Assembly: GCF_020510565.1 (NCBI RefSeq)
Contig: NZ_CP075189.1
Span: 1,224,501 to 1,288,500 of the forward strand
Length of the DNA stretch: 64,000 nt
Reading direction: 5' to 3'
Origin: Ferribacterium limneticum
GTDB lineage: Bacteria; Pseudomonadota; Gammaproteobacteria; Burkholderiales; Rhodocyclaceae
Shown here: positions 53,403-63,973 of the stretch, piece after piece
Layout of the letters: every line of letters begins with the position of its first letter
Position numbering within the stretch: the stretch's first letter is position 1
The notes under the pieces: model-generated
What the model was told of the DNA's origin: nothing
Database searches by the model: none
The model's input: the letters and a program-made list of their open reading frames with translations, nothing else
Made by a program: the position numbers and the translations under genes

Positions 53403-54358
53403 TGTTGCGCATCGTCCAGCTCGAAGGCGAATCGCTGATCGCCGAAGTTCGGCGGCCGGCCTTCGCCCACGACTGGGTCGAGCATGCCAAAACGGCGCCG
53501 GCGCAGGTCATCGAGCGCCTGGCCGGGGCGACGATTGCCATCACCAACAAGGTGGCCATCGATGCCGCGGCGATTGCCGCGCTGCCCGATCTCAAGATGA
53601 TCGCCGTCTCGGCGACCGGCACCAACAACGTCGATCTCGATGCCTGTCGGGTGCGCGGCATCGTCGTTTCCAACATCCGCGGTTACGCCGTCAATACCGT
53701 GCCCGAGCACGTCATGGCCCTGCTCCTGGCTCTCTCGCGCAACCTCGTCGCCTGGCGCGAAACCCTGCTGGCCGGCGGCTGGCAGCGAGCCGAGCAGTTC
53801 TGCCTGTTCGATCATCCGATCCGCGACCTGCACGGCGCGACGCTCGGCCTGATCGGCAGCGGGACGCTGGGCAACGGTGTGGCGCGACTGGCCGAGGCCT
53901 TCGGTATGCGCGTGCTGCGCGCCGAGCGCAAGGGGGCGACGGTCGTTCGCCCGGGCTACACGGCGTTCGCCGAAGTCCTCGCCGCGGCTGACGCGATCAG
54001 CCTGCACTGTCCGCTGACGGCGGAAACGAAAGACCTGATCGGCGAGGCCGAGTTGCGTGCGATGAAACCGTCGGCCCTGCTCATTAACACGGCGCGCGGC
54101 GGCGTCGTCAATGAGCCGGCCTTGATCCGCGCCCTCAAGGAAGGCTGGATCGCCGGGGCCGGGTTCGACGCCATCACCGCCGAGCCGCCGCCGGCCGATC
54201 ACCCGATGGTCGATCCGGCTCTGCTCTCCCTGCCCAATTTCCTGCTCACGCCGCATGTCGCCTGGTCGAGCCGGCCGGCCATGCAAACGCTGGCTGATCA
54301 ACTCATCGACAACATCGAAGCCTTCGTCGCCGGGGCGCCGCAGAACCGCGTGGCATGA
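53402..54358 (+). CDS. D-2-hydroxyacid dehydrogenase, NAD-dependent
   Basis: ATG 53402 overlaps the preceding stop and gives 318 residues. The Rossmann motif is GLIGSGTLGNGVARLAEAFG. The catalytic Arg (NTARGGVVNEPAL), Glu (AGFDAITAEPP) and His (LTPHVAWSS) follow the family order. It belongs to the D-isomer 2-hydroxyacid dehydrogenase family (glycerate, hydroxypyruvate, D-lactate types). Its substrate is not certain. Position between lutB and lutC suggests lactate or glycolate metabolism. Start overlap points to translational coupling. Confidence 0.9.
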   Translation: MLRIVQLEGESLIAEVRRPAFAHDWVEHAKTAPAQVIERLAGATIAITNKVAIDAAAIAALPDLKMIAVSATGTNNVDLDACRVRGIVVSNIRGYAVNTVPEHVMALLLALSRNLVAWRETLLAGGWQRAEQFCLFDHPIRDLHGATLGLIGSGTLGNGVARLAEAFGMRVLRAERKGATVVRPGYTAFAEVLAAADAISLHCPLTAETKDLIGEAELRAMKPSALLINTARGGVVNEPALIRALKEGWIAGAGFDAITAEPPPADHPMVDPALLSLPNFLLTPHVAWSSRPAMQTLADQLIDNIEAFVAGAPQNRVA

Positions 54359-54996
54359 GCGCCAAAGACGAGATTCTCGGGCGCGTTCGACGCGGGGTCG
54401 GCAAGGACGATTTTGCTGGCCGGCGGGCGGCGGCCATTGCGTCGTTGAAAACACCGGAGCGCGGGCAGCAGCCCGTCATGAACGCCGATCTCGTCGCCCG
54501 CTTTCGGGCCAAGGCCGAATACCTGTCGAGCACCCTCGGCGCCGTTGCCACGCTGGCCGAGGTGCCAGCCGCCGTGGCCGCCTACCTCAAGGCTAACGGG
54601 CTGGCTGGTGAGGCGGTGGTAACGGCCGATGTCGCCAGCCTCGACTGGTCAGGCAGCGGCCTGTGCGTCGAGTCGCGTCCTGCGGTCGACGCCGACAAAA
54701 CCGGCATTTCCAGCTGCTTCTGCGCCATCGCCGAAACCGGCACGCTGATGCTGCTCTCCGGCCCGCAAACCCCGGCTACCGTCAGCCTGCTGCCGGAAAC
54801 GCACATCGCGCTGGTCGAGGTGTCGCGCATCGTCGCCACCATGGAAGACGCCTTCGCATTGCTCCGGGCCGAACGCGGCAGCCTGCCGCGCGCCGTCAAT
54901 TTCATCTCCGGTCCTTCGCGTACCGGCGACATCGAACAAACCATCGTCCTCGGCGCCCACGGGCCATGCCGGGTCCATCTGATCCTGATCGGCTAG
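54355..54996 (+). CDS. lutC: LutC/YkgG-family lactate utilisation protein
   Basis: This 213-residue protein has the LUD domain ([20 protein letters not shown], then [20 protein letters not shown]). It is the third subunit of the LutABC lactate oxidase system. It starts four bases before the preceding stop (ATGA) and is the last gene of the operon. The order lutA-lutB-aldh-hydroxyacid dehydrogenase-lutC is unusual because two genes separate lutB and lutC. Its stop overlaps the end of the convergent chemoreceptor gene. Confidence 0.93.
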   Translation: MSAKDEILGRVRRGVGKDDFAGRRAAAIASLKTPERGQQPVMNADLVARFRAKAEYLSSTLGAVATLAEVPAAVAAYLKANGLAGEAVVTADVASLDWSGSGLCVESRPAVDADKTGISSCFCAIAETGTLMLLSGPQTPATVSLLPETHIALVEVSRIVATMEDAFALLRAERGSLPRAVNFISGPSRTGDIEQTIVLGAHGPCRVHLILIG

Positions 54997-56639
54997 ATCC
55001 GGTACTGATTCACCGACTTGTTCATCCGCTCGACCAGTTCGGTCAGATAGTCTGTCGTATTCGTCGTCTGGCTGACCACCGCCATGTTTTGCTCGGTCAT
55101 TGCGGCCACCCGTTCGACGCTTTGTGCCATCACCGTCATGCCTTGCTCCTGCTCGACGGAGGAGTGGGAAATGTCGTTGACCATGCCGACCGTCAGGCTC
55201 ATCTGGGTGTTGATCTCCTGCAAGGCGTTTTGCGCCTCCTGGACGAGCTGGACGCCGCGCTCGACCTGCTGTGCGCCGTGGCGCATCGAGTCCACCGCCT
55301 TGCCGGTTTCGTCCTGCACCGACTGGGTCATCGCGGCGATCTCGCCGGTTGCCTTGGCGGTGCTTTCAGCCAGTTTGCGCACCTCGTCGGCGACCACGGA
55401 AAAGCCGCGGCCGGCATCCCCGGCGCGAGCGGCCTCGATGGCGGCGTTCAGCGCCAGCAGGTTCGTCTGGTCGGCAATGCCTTTGATGACGCTGGTGATG
55501 CGGGATATTTCTTCCGATTGCTGACCGAGGCGCTCGACTTGAACGGCCGATCCCTTGACCGTATCGGCCAGCGACAGGATGGTGCTGCACGCCTGGGCCG
55601 AGAGTCGGGCGCCTTCTTCGGACAGCGCCGAAGCCTGGGCCGCAGCTTCACGCGTCGAGCCGGCATGGGCCGCTACTTCGCCAATCGAGACGGTAATCTG
55701 TTCGATGCCGGCCGCCGCGGTAGCAGTGGCATCGCTCTGCACGCGCGCCGATTCGCGGACGTTGCCAACGCCTTCCTTGACCTCCGAGGCAACCCGATGC
55801 ACTTGCGAAGCCGTGTCGGCCATGCCCTGGACCGTGGATTGGAAGGAGGAAATGACGCGGTCGATGTTGCCGACCATGTCACCGACCAGATCGTGCCGTC
55901 TATGCTCAATGCGCTGGCGCAAGTCGCCGCTGGCCAGCATTTTCTCGAGCGCCGTGAAGGTTTCGCCGAGGTCGGTTTTGAGGCGTGGGGAGAAGGCGAA
56001 CAGGAAGTTGAGGCTGAGCATGATGCCGATGCCACTTATGGTCTGGAGCAGCGGGGTTAGCGCCGGATCCGGATTGAGGCTGCCGAGCAATGCGACCAGG
56101 CCGAGCAGGCAGCCGAGAATGCCCATCAGCGGTAACTGGAAACCGAGGCCGGCAAAGCGGGTGAGCAAGGACTTTCGGGCCGCGACAACGCGGCCGTGCT
56201 TGACGGCGATTGACCTGTCGCCCTGACGAATGCGCTGGTAGGCGCATTCAGCCGCCTTGATTTCCTCGCGGCTGGGGGTGGTCCTGACCGACTGATAGCC
56301 GACAATCTGCCCGTCTTCCCGGATCGGCGAGGCATTGGCGACCACCCAGTAGTAGCCACCATCCTTGCGCCGGTTCTTGACCACGCCGCGCCAGGGGCGG
56401 CCTGAGCGGAGGTCGTTCCACATGTCGGCAAAGGCTTCGGCCGGCATCTCCGGGTGACGCACCATGTTGTGGTTCTCGCCCAGCATTTCTTCGCGCCGAT
56501 AGGCGCTGATCTGCGCAAAAGCCTCGTTGGCCTCGGTGATGACGCCTTTGAGATCGGTGCGGGAATAGATGAACTGGCCTTCCGGCAATCGTGTTTCAAC
56601 GTTGGTGACAGGCAGGTTGTTACGCATGGCAGTTCTCAT
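54993..56639 (-). CDS. Methyl-accepting chemotaxis protein with N-terminal PAS domain (Aer-like)
   Basis: The 548-residue receptor has a PAS domain (about 20-125, with [19 protein letters not shown] and [22 protein letters not shown]). Two membrane helices follow (about 168-188 and 194-215), then a HAMP-like linker and a methyl-accepting signalling domain. The tip reads [28 protein letters not shown] in pieces: [14 protein letters not shown]. This is the Aer energy-taxis layout, so FAD-based redox sensing is likely but not shown. The start overlaps the upstream GGDEF-EAL gene. Met5 (56627) is an alternative. Confidence 0.93.
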   Translation of the reverse strand: MRTAMRNNLPVTNVETRLPEGQFIYSRTDLKGVITEANEAFAQISAYRREEMLGENHNMVRHPEMPAEAFADMWNDLRSGRPWRGVVKNRRKDGGYYWVVANASPIREDGQIVGYQSVRTTPSREEIKAAECAYQRIRQGDRSIAVKHGRVVAARKSLLTRFAGLGFQLPLMGILGCLLGLVALLGSLNPDPALTPLLQTISGIGIMLSLNFLFAFSPRLKTDLGETFTALEKMLASGDLRQRIEHRRHDLVGDMVGNIDRVISSFQSTVQGMADTASQVHRVASEVKEGVGNVRESARVQSDATATAAAGIEQITVSIGEVAAHAGSTREAAAQASALSEEGARLSAQACSTILSLADTVKGSAVQVERLGQQSEEISRITSVIKGIADQTNLLALNAAIEAARAGDAGRGFSVVADEVRKLAESTAKATGEIAAMTQSVQDETGKAVDSMRHGAQQVERGVQLVQEAQNALQEINTQMSLTVGMVNDISHSSVEQEQGMTVMAQSVERVAAMTEQNMAVVSQTTNTTDYLTELVERMNKSVNQYRI

Positions 56640-59241
56640 CGATCAAGTTGGAATGTTCGCGGGGTGACCACAGGTCTACGGTCCCCAGGTTGTGCATCGG
56701 CGGATTGTTGCGGATGAACATTTCGGCTTGATCAGGCGGCAGCGGTTTGCTGATCAGGTAGCCCTGGATTTTTTCGCAGCCGATGCTGAGCAGGAATTTA
56801 AGTTGCGCCTCGGTTTCAACGCCTTCAGCGACGACTTCGAGGCCGAGCTTGTGGGCGAGCAGCACGGTGACGTCGCAGATGTCGGCGTCGTTGGGGTCCG
56901 TTTCGATGTCCTTGACGAAGGAGCGGTCGATCTTCAGCGTGTGGATCGGCAACAGCTTGAGATAGGCCAGCGACGAATAGCCCGTGCCGAAATCGTCGAT
57001 CGACAGCGTCAGACCGCTGCTGCTCAGGGTTTTCATGACGCTGATCGATTCGTCCGGCGAAGCCATCGACATCGATTCGGTGACTTCGAGGTCGAGCCGG
57101 TCGGCGCTCAGGTCGTTGCTGGCCAGCAGTTCATGGATGCGGGCGGGCAGTGTCTTGTCGAGAAACTGCCCGGTACTCAGGTTGATCGACATGCGCAGAT
57201 GGGTGATGCCCCTCGTCTGCCACGCCTTGAGTTGTCGGCAGGCTTCTTCGAGCACCCAGTCGCCGATGGCCGAGATCATCCCGCTTTCTTCGGCAATCGG
57301 GATGAAGTCAGCCGGTGAGACCAGGCCACGGGTCGGGTGCTGCCAGCGGATCAGCGCCTCGACGCCGACGATGGTGCCGCTGCGCAGATCGAGCTGGGGC
57401 TGGTAGTAGAGCAGGAACTCGCCGCGCGTGATGGCTAGACGCAAGTCCGATTCGATGCTCATGCGCTCGGTCGTCGCAATGTTCATGTCCTCGGTGAAAA
57501 ACTGGTAATTGCCGCGCCCCTTGGCCTTGGCGTGGTACATCGCGACATCGGCATTTTTCAGCAGGTCGCCGATTTCCGTGCCGTCTCCCGGATAGACGCA
57601 GATGCCAATGCTCGGCGAGGTTCGTAGCTCCTGGGCGTTGATCAGGTAGGGGGCGGAAATCTCGCGGATGATTTTGTCGGCCAGGTGGGCTGCGTCGGCC
57701 GGCGAGCCGATGCCAGGCAGGGCGACAACGAACTCGTCGCCGCCCAGACGGGCAACGATGTCACTTTCGCGGACGCTATTGGACAGGCGCTGCGCAACCT
57801 GGACCAGCAGTTCGTCGCCGGCCTGGTGGCCGAGGGTGTCGTTGATCGTCTTGAAGCGGTCGAGGTCGATCAGCATCAAGGCCAACTGCATGTGATTGCG
57901 TTTGCAGAAAGCGATGGCCTGGGCCAGCTTTTCGTGCAGGCTGAAGCGGTTGGCGAGGTTGGTCAGCGTGTCGTGGTGGGCGAGATGCTGGATGCGCTCC
58001 TGCGTCGCCTTGAGTTCCGAAATGTCGATGAAGCTGCCGATGTGGTTGAGGATCCGTCCTTCCTTGTCGCGGACCAGCGAGATCGACAGCCATTTCGGGT
58101 AGGCCTCGCCGGATTTTCGGCGGTCCCATAGCTCGCCCTGCCAGGCACCATCCCGATGCAGGCAGGTCCACATGTCGGAAAAAACCTCGATCGGCGTGCT
58201 GCCGGCTGAAAGCATGCGCGGATTCCTGCCCATCACCTCGTCCGGCCGATAACCGGTGAGCGTCGTGAAAGCCGGGTTGGTGGCGATGATCCGGTTGCTC
58301 GCATCGGTCACGATGATCGCTTCGTTGCTGTTCGAGAAAACCATGGCCATGAGCTGGAGATGTGCCTCGGTCCGCTTGCGCTCCGAAATATCCTGCACCG
58401 TGCCTTCGTAGCAGATGAATTCACCCTTGGTGCCGAGCACAGCGTGGGCATTCTCGGAAATCCAGATGCGCGACCCATCGCGCCGGTAAACCTCGGACTC
58501 GAAGTTCATGACCTCGCCATTCTTTTCGATCAAGGTCAGAAAATCTTCCCGGCGATCAGGCCGGACATAAAGAAGGCGTTCGATGTCGGCCAGATCGGCC
58601 ATCAGCGCCTGCGGACTGTCGTAGCCATAAAGCCTGGCCAGGGCTGGGTTGGCCGCCAGGTAGCGGCCGTCGCGAGTGGACTGGAAGATCCCTTCCGAAG
58701 CGTGTTCGAAGATGTTGCGATAGCGCAACTCGGCCGCCTCAAGCGCTTCGAGCGTCAGTCGGCGTGCCGTGATGTCCTCGATGAAACCTTCCAGCACAGC
58801 TTCGCCCTGCTCGTCGCGAATCGCCACGCCGCGCTCCACCACCCACTTGATTTGCCCCGACTTGCTGACGATCCGGTACTGGACGGCAAAGCGGCGGCCG
58901 CTGCGGCTGGCCTCATCGATGCAATCGCGGACGTGCCTGCGATCTTCCGGGTGGGTGATCTCCTCCCATGAAACCCCGGTCTTGCCGAGAATTTCCGAAG
59001 AGGCATAGCCACAGAGTTCGCGGCAGCCATCGCTGACGAAAACCATCGTCCAGCCTGCATCGTGAAGACAGCGGTAGGCCATGCCTTCGAGGTTCTTGAC
59101 CAGGGTGTCGAGAACTCGGGAGTGATTCAGTCGCGAGGGGGTGACGCCGGAATGATTGGGGCGTTTGGGACGAAAGTGCACGGTAGTGGCTGACAAATAT
59201 GGAATATATATCGACTTCAGCAAATATCGTACCTGCCACAA
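56620..59241 (-). CDS. PAS-GGDEF-EAL protein (cyclic di-GMP turnover)
   Basis: The protein is up to 873 residues. Three to four PAS/PAC domains (about 45-410) are followed by GGDEF ([13 protein letters not shown], about residue 505) and EAL ([13 protein letters not shown], about 630). Both catalytic motifs are intact, so either synthesis or hydrolysis of cyclic di-GMP is possible. The frame reaches a TTG at 59241. The true start is unresolved. GTG at 59181 and ATG at 59085 are other options, the last cutting into the first PAS domain. The next gene is a chemoreceptor, and the two overlap by about 20 bases. Confidence 0.92.
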   Translation of the reverse strand: MWQVRYLLKSIYIPYLSATTVHFRPKRPNHSGVTPSRLNHSRVLDTLVKNLEGMAYRCLHDAGWTMVFVSDGCRELCGYASSEILGKTGVSWEEITHPEDRRHVRDCIDEASRSGRRFAVQYRIVSKSGQIKWVVERGVAIRDEQGEAVLEGFIEDITARRLTLEALEAAELRYRNIFEHASEGIFQSTRDGRYLAANPALARLYGYDSPQALMADLADIERLLYVRPDRREDFLTLIEKNGEVMNFESEVYRRDGSRIWISENAHAVLGTKGEFICYEGTVQDISERKRTEAHLQLMAMVFSNSNEAIIVTDASNRIIATNPAFTTLTGYRPDEVMGRNPRMLSAGSTPIEVFSDMWTCLHRDGAWQGELWDRRKSGEAYPKWLSISLVRDKEGRILNHIGSFIDISELKATQERIQHLAHHDTLTNLANRFSLHEKLAQAIAFCKRNHMQLALMLIDLDRFKTINDTLGHQAGDELLVQVAQRLSNSVRESDIVARLGGDEFVVALPGIGSPADAAHLADKIIREISAPYLINAQELRTSPSIGICVYPGDGTEIGDLLKNADVAMYHAKAKGRGNYQFFTEDMNIATTERMSIESDLRLAITRGEFLLYYQPQLDLRSGTIVGVEALIRWQHPTRGLVSPADFIPIAEESGMISAIGDWVLEEACRQLKAWQTRGITHLRMSINLSTGQFLDKTLPARIHELLASNDLSADRLDLEVTESMSMASPDESISVMKTLSSSGLTLSIDDFGTGYSSLAYLKLLPIHTLKIDRSFVKDIETDPNDADICDVTVLLAHKLGLEVVAEGVETEAQLKFLLSIGCEKIQGYLISKPLPPDQAEMFIRNNPPMHNLGTVDLWSPREHSNLIDENCHA

Positions 59242-59414
59242 AAGTGGGTGGTTTATGACGTTGGGGCGTCTTGTTGGTGCTATTTATGGTGCGGCGCACC
59301 ATGATGAGGCGTGTCCCTTCCCAACGGGAAGCAAAATGGCGATGGATATACAATGAGCGCCTTCGACAAGCCAAGCGATCCGCTCACTTGTCCCCGTTAC
59401 CGACAGGAATACCC

Positions 59415-59630
59415 ATGAGCATCACCTTTGCCATTCGCGGCGACTACATCCAGCTCGACCAACTGCTCAAGGCCACCGGCCTGTGCGAATCCGGCGGCGC
59501 GGCGCATGCCGCCATCGCCGAAGGGCGCGTCAAGGTCGATGCCACGGTCGACACGAGAAAACGGGCAAAAATGAAACCCGGTCAGGTCGTCAGTTTTGCC
59601 GGTGAAGAAGTGGTGCTCGTCGCCGAATAG
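59415..59630 (+). CDS. S4-domain RNA-binding protein (YbcJ-like)
   Basis: ATG 59415 gives 71 residues, essentially a single S4 domain: FAIRGDYIQLDQLLKATGLCESGGAAHAAIAEGRVKVD (in pieces IQLDQLLKATGLCESGG and AIAEGRVKVD). S4 domains bind structured RNA. YbcJ-type proteins have no known enzymatic part. The upstream frame continues to 59271 but lacks a ribosome-binding site. ACAGGAATACCC precedes the chosen start. It is divergent from the GGDEF-EAL gene. Confidence 0.9.
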   Translation: MSITFAIRGDYIQLDQLLKATGLCESGGAAHAAIAEGRVKVDATVDTRKRAKMKPGQVVSFAGEEVVLVAE

Positions 59631-59681
59631 GCGGCAGCCAGCCGAGCCAGCGGATCGGCGAGATAACCCGAAAATGTCGGG

Positions 59682-60569
59682 TCAAACAGATGTTGTTCCG
59701 GCCTGCGCCAGCTTCTCAACGGCGTTCGCCGCCCGCTGAATCGCCGGGCTGTCGAGAACCGGCGCCTTCTTGTCCGGGAGCAACAGCCAGCCCGAATTCT
59801 TCGGGTTGATCACCTGCACCATGGTCGGTGTAATCCGCGCAGTGCGGTCGATCCACCAACCCGGCAGGGCTAAAACCGCGGTTACCGCGAAGGACTCGCC
59901 GGTTTCCTTGCGCAGGTAATTGGCCAGCCAACGGGCCTGACGCTCGGCCTGCTCGACCGGCTTGGTCTCCTTCCAGCTGCCGAAATCCAGCGCCTGACCG
60001 TTGTACTTCACCTTAGGGCTACCGTTGCCAACCGGTGGTTTCAAACGTGACTTGGTTTCCACGGCAAACACGCCGGCCGGCGTGACGACCACATGGTCGA
60101 TGTTGAAATCGCCGCACTGGATGTCGTGGATGATGCGGTTGTCACCGGCCAGCGAGGCGGCCAGCTCCTGGGCGACCGCCTGTTCGGCGCGGACCGCCTG
60201 CTTGAGCTGACGGGTCGGGCGCATGTCCTGAATGATCTGGCGCCCGCAATACAGTCCGAGACCGATTATGAACAGCACGATCAGCGTGTCCATCAACCCC
60301 CAGGCCGTGAGATTGACTTCGGCGTGCCGGGAGAGGATCAGCATTCCCGCGATCATGCCACTCACCATGGCGCTGACTATCCGCGTGAGTTGCTTGTCGT
60401 GGATGGCTTCGCGCCTGGCCTCCAGGCTTGCCGCCGGCGGATTGCGCAGTTCCGTCGTGATTGCCTCGCGGCGGGCGTCGGCGTCAAGCCGCCGCTTTTG
60501 CCAAGCCAGCAAGCCGGCCATGATCAGGACCGGGGAAATGCCGAGCAGCGGTATCAAGGCTTTCAACAT
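59682..60569 (-). CDS. NERD-domain membrane protein
   Basis: This 295-residue protein has one N-terminal membrane helix (about 5-25) and two central helices (about 68-84, 90-108). A NERD domain follows (about 130-245), with IIHDIQCGDFNIDHVVVTPAGVFAVETKSR. The Asp and Glu-x-Lys of that stretch form a PD-(D/E)xK-like site. NERD proteins are predicted DNA-processing nucleases. Its start shares base 60569 with the stop of the restriction-modification gene, so the two are in one operon. A linked role in DNA handling is inferred. Confidence 0.85.
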   Translation of the reverse strand: MLKALIPLLGISPVLIMAGLLAWQKRRLDADARREAITTELRNPPAASLEARREAIHDKQLTRIVSAMVSGMIAGMLILSRHAEVNLTAWGLMDTLIVLFIIGLGLYCGRQIIQDMRPTRQLKQAVRAEQAVAQELAASLAGDNRIIHDIQCGDFNIDHVVVTPAGVFAVETKSRLKPPVGNGSPKVKYNGQALDFGSWKETKPVEQAERQARWLANYLRKETGESFAVTAVLALPGWWIDRTARITPTMVQVINPKNSGWLLLPDKKAPVLDSPAIQRAANAVEKLAQAGTTSV

Positions 60570-63500
60570 TATTTGCTAGCTCCATAACGGCCGTCGTCGC
60601 TCATCCTGGCGCGGCCCAGTGCGACCAGGGTTTCGAGCAGTTGCGGCAGGCGCTTCTTCCACGGGCCTTTGCCGGTGAAGCGGCTGGCGATTTCCGGCTC
60701 GCTGAGCGCCAGCGGGCTTTCAGCCAAAACCTGGGCGATGGCGGCAACCTGATCGGGCAGGCTGGGGGGCCAGGGGCGTTTTTCGGCGGGTTTGGCCGGT
60801 GTGGTGTCGGCTTGGGCGGCTGACGGGGATTTCAAATTTGGCTCGTTTTTCCGGTTGACCGTGGGATTGGGGCTGGCCGGGTTCTGGAAGTCGGGGCGGA
60901 GCCAGCGGATTTGGCCGGTGGCTTCTTCGCGGCTGCGTTCGGCGTTGAGGGCGACGAGGCGGTCGAGCAGGGCGTCGGTGGCGGTTGGCGCGAGGTCTGG
61001 CCAGCCGTAGGCGGCGAGGACGGCGGTGTCGAGTTCGTCGTGGAGTTGGCGGAGGACGGCGACGAGGCCGGTTTCGTGGATGGTCTTGTCCTTGGCGGTG
61101 AGCGGTTCGCCGCTGCGCAGTTTGGCCAGCACGTTGTACATGCCCGTCAGCGTCAGGTCGGGGTGGGCGGCTTGCTGGCGCTTGCGGTGGGTGTCGAGTT
61201 GCTCGGCGAGGGCGGCGATGCGGGCTTGCTGCTCGGGGCTGGCGGCGGGGAAGGGGAAAGCCTCAAATGAGAGGGTTTTGACATAGACCGGCGTTGGACC
61301 AAGCTGAGAGCCGGAGGCCAGTGCCCAAGTATGGTGAGTTTGCGATGAAAGCACTCCGAGATGGAAAGCGTCAGCTAGGGCTATGCAAATAAGCTTGTTG
61401 TCGGGGGCGATGGTTCCGTCAAGAAATTGGAATGTTCGATATTTGGCAGTTTCTACTGTAGCGATAAAACGAGGTAAACCCGCGAGAGCTTTTCGCAATT
61501 CGGTACGCGGTTTGCCATGTAGCCACCAAAGACGGGCGTAAGCAGCTCCATCGCTGCTGTGCGCTTTTGCATCACGCTCGGGTTTGATGCGCTCCAAAAC
61601 CCATTGGTAGGCGGCTGGGTAGCGGCTGCGAACTTCGTCAGCGGTTAGGCCAAAAAGGTCAATAACCAAGAAGCCGCGTGGCTTGTCGGTCAAATCTTTG
61701 CCGTTGCGGTAAGGGCGAATGCGGTCGCAAGGCTGCAAGCGGGTGGCTTCGTCGGGATTGACGATGAAGCCGGCACCGTGCAGCTTGAGGCCGGGCGAGC
61801 TGATGCCTCCGTTCGCCCGCAGCGCCTTGGCGCCGACGACATCGGCGCCGATGCTCAGGTCGGCGTGGATGCGGCCGGTTTTCTCGACGAGTTCGATGTG
61901 CACGGCATCGCCGTCGGCGCCGCCTTCGGCAACGACGGTTTGCAGCGTTCCCGGGGCGTCGCCGGGCTGGCCGACGGTCATCGCGATGCGCACGGCAGCA
62001 CTGTTTGCCGCGTCAGCCCACGGGTGGTCGGGGATGGCCCAGGCCAGCGCCAGCGGCGGCTGGGCGTTGAGGTGGTGTTCGAGGACGCGGCGGTTGAAAG
62101 TTTGCTTGATGCTGTTGGTGGTGATGAAGCCGAAGCGCAGGACTTCGCCGCGGCGCGTCAGGCCGGCGGCGTGGTGCCACCAGAACATGACGAAATCGGC
62201 GGATTCGGGGACGGCCGGCCAGGCGGCGCGCAGGGCTTCGGTGTAGCCGTCGCCGAGGGCCTGGCGCATGGCGGCGGCGCCGATGAAGGGCGGATTGCCG
62301 ACGATGTAGTCGGCCTGCGGCCAGGTGGCGGGGCGCGGGTTGGTGTAGCGTTCGCGCGGAATTTGGGCGGCTTCGTCGGGCACAAGTTCGCCGGTGACGG
62401 GGTGGGGTTTGGTGGTGCGGCCGTCCCAGCGGGTGAGCGGCTTGCCGCTGTCGTCGGTGGCGAAGGCGATGGCGTCGGCGCTGAGCACGGCGTCGCGGCA
62501 TTCGATGTTCTTGAAGTCGCGCAGGATGGGGCTGGGCGGCAGGCCGCTGCCCTGGGTGCGGAAGTGCCATTGCAGGTAGCCGATCCAGAGGACCATTTCG
62601 GCGATGGCGGCGGCGCGCGGGTTGATTTCGAGGCCGAGGAACTGGTGGGGGTCGACGGTGAGGCCTTCGACTTCGAGGCGTTGTTGCGTGTCGCCAAGCT
62701 GGGCGAGGGTGTCGAGGACTTCGCCTTCGAGCCGCTTCATGTGTTCGAGCGTGACGTAGAGGAAGTTGCCGGAGCCGCAGGCGGGGTCGAGGACGCGGGT
62801 GGTGCACAGTTTGTGGTGCCAGGCGCGGACGAGGTCGGCGGCGTCTTTGAGCTTGCCTTCGTTGGCCAGCAGCAGGGCGGCGGCCTGGGTGTCGTGCCAG
62901 TTGGCGCGCAGCGGCTCGATGACGGTGGGCAGGACGAGGCGGTCGACGTAGGCGCGCGGGGTGTAGTGGGCGCCGAGGTCGTGGCGTTCGAGCGGGTTGA
63001 GGGCGCTTTCGAGCAGGGTGCCGAAGATGGCGGGTTCGACTTCGGCCCAGTCGGCGCGGCTGGCTTCGAGCAGGAGGTCGATCTGGTCGCGGTCGAGCGG
63101 CAGGACTTCGGGCTGCTTGAAGAGCTTGCCGTTGAAGCGCGGCAGCTGGGCGCGGATGGCGACGGAGAACTTGCCTTCGTCCATGGCCTGCCAGAGTTCG
63201 GCGACGAGCGGGACGAATTGTTCGGGGGCGTTCTTGAGGGTCTTGAGCAGGCCGGTGAAGGCGCCTTCGTTGTCGACTTTGGGGAGCAAGCCGACGTCTT
63301 CGGCGAACATCGAAAACAGGCAGCGCGAGAGGAAGGCGGCGACGCGCTCGGGCTGGTATTTGCCTTCGAGCGACTGGGCGACGCGGGCGAGGCGGACGGC
63401 GATTTCGCGCGTGGCGCGGGCGGTGCGGCGGGCCGGGTCGAGGCTGTGCGGGTCTTGCCAGACGGCTTGAAGGCGGGCGCGGATGTCTTCGCGGGTGAGG

Positions 63501-63973
63501 TCGTCGAGCCGGATGCGGTGGCTGCGCGGGTCGGGGAAGGGAGTGTAGCTGCCGCCGGTGCAGGTGAATTCGGCGTAGAGCTCGATGACGTTGCCGACAT
63601 CGAGGACGACGAGAAAGGGCGGCCGGCCTTCGTCGGCGGGCAGGTGGCGGGCGTAATTTTCGGCCTGGCCGCGGGCGCGCAGCAGGGCGTCGTCGAACTG
63701 GCGGGTTTCGGCACCGGCGCGGATTTTCTTGGCTTCGCCGATGAAGCTGCCGCGTTTGTAGCAGTCGATGAAGCCGTTGCTGGTGCTGCCGTCGCCGTGA
63801 TGAAAAATGACGCGGCGCTCGAAGACGTAGGGATTGTCGCGGGTGTCTTCGTTGGCGGGCTGGGGCGGGGCGACTTCCAGCAAGGCGCAGAGGTCGGCGA
63901 TGAAGAGCTGGTAATTGGCGCGCTCGGAGCCGCCGGCCGCCCGCCAGCGGGAGAGGAAGGTGTCGATTTGCAT
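60569..63973 (-). CDS. Type IIG-like restriction-modification fusion (N6-adenine methyltransferase)
   Basis: This 1,134-residue protein has an N-terminal nuclease-like segment with Asp70 and Glu80-x-Lys82 (GFIDCYKRGSFIGEAKKI). A methyltransferase core follows, with motif I DPACGSGNFLYV at about residue 394 and motif IV NPPF at about 558, which specify N6-adenine methylation. A target-recognition region follows, about 750-950. Type IIG enzymes, or the phage-defence methyltransferases of BREX or DISARM, share this build. No BREX or DISARM partner is seen. The C-terminal linker carries a dispersed repeat (NPTVNRKNEPN). Confidence 0.88.
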   Translation of the reverse strand: MQIDTFLSRWRAAGGSERANYQLFIADLCALLEVAPPQPANEDTRDNPYVFERRVIFHHGDGSTSNGFIDCYKRGSFIGEAKKIRAGAETRQFDDALLRARGQAENYARHLPADEGRPPFLVVLDVGNVIELYAEFTCTGGSYTPFPDPRSHRIRLDDLTREDIRARLQAVWQDPHSLDPARRTARATREIAVRLARVAQSLEGKYQPERVAAFLSRCLFSMFAEDVGLLPKVDNEGAFTGLLKTLKNAPEQFVPLVAELWQAMDEGKFSVAIRAQLPRFNGKLFKQPEVLPLDRDQIDLLLEASRADWAEVEPAIFGTLLESALNPLERHDLGAHYTPRAYVDRLVLPTVIEPLRANWHDTQAAALLLANEGKLKDAADLVRAWHHKLCTTRVLDPACGSGNFLYVTLEHMKRLEGEVLDTLAQLGDTQQRLEVEGLTVDPHQFLGLEINPRAAAIAEMVLWIGYLQWHFRTQGSGLPPSPILRDFKNIECRDAVLSADAIAFATDDSGKPLTRWDGRTTKPHPVTGELVPDEAAQIPRERYTNPRPATWPQADYIVGNPPFIGAAAMRQALGDGYTEALRAAWPAVPESADFVMFWWHHAAGLTRRGEVLRFGFITTNSIKQTFNRRVLEHHLNAQPPLALAWAIPDHPWADAANSAAVRIAMTVGQPGDAPGTLQTVVAEGGADGDAVHIELVEKTGRIHADLSIGADVVGAKALRANGGISSPGLKLHGAGFIVNPDEATRLQPCDRIRPYRNGKDLTDKPRGFLVIDLFGLTADEVRSRYPAAYQWVLERIKPERDAKAHSSDGAAYARLWWLHGKPRTELRKALAGLPRFIATVETAKYRTFQFLDGTIAPDNKLICIALADAFHLGVLSSQTHHTWALASGSQLGPTPVYVKTLSFEAFPFPAASPEQQARIAALAEQLDTHRKRQQAAHPDLTLTGMYNVLAKLRSGEPLTAKDKTIHETGLVAVLRQLHDELDTAVLAAYGWPDLAPTATDALLDRLVALNAERSREEATGQIRWLRPDFQNPASPNPTVNRKNEPNLKSPSAAQADTTPAKPAEKRPWPPSLPDQVAAIAQVLAESPLALSEPEIASRFTGKGPWKKRLPQLLETLVALGRARMSDDGRYGASK
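60844..60867 (-). repeat. Dispersed repeat copy 6 (in the restriction-modification gene)
   Basis: On the minus strand it reads ATCCCACGGTCAACCGG then AAAAACG, and GCCAAATTTGAAATC follows. In frame, it encodes NPTVNRKNEPNLK within a low-complexity linker near the C-terminus. Confidence 0.85.
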
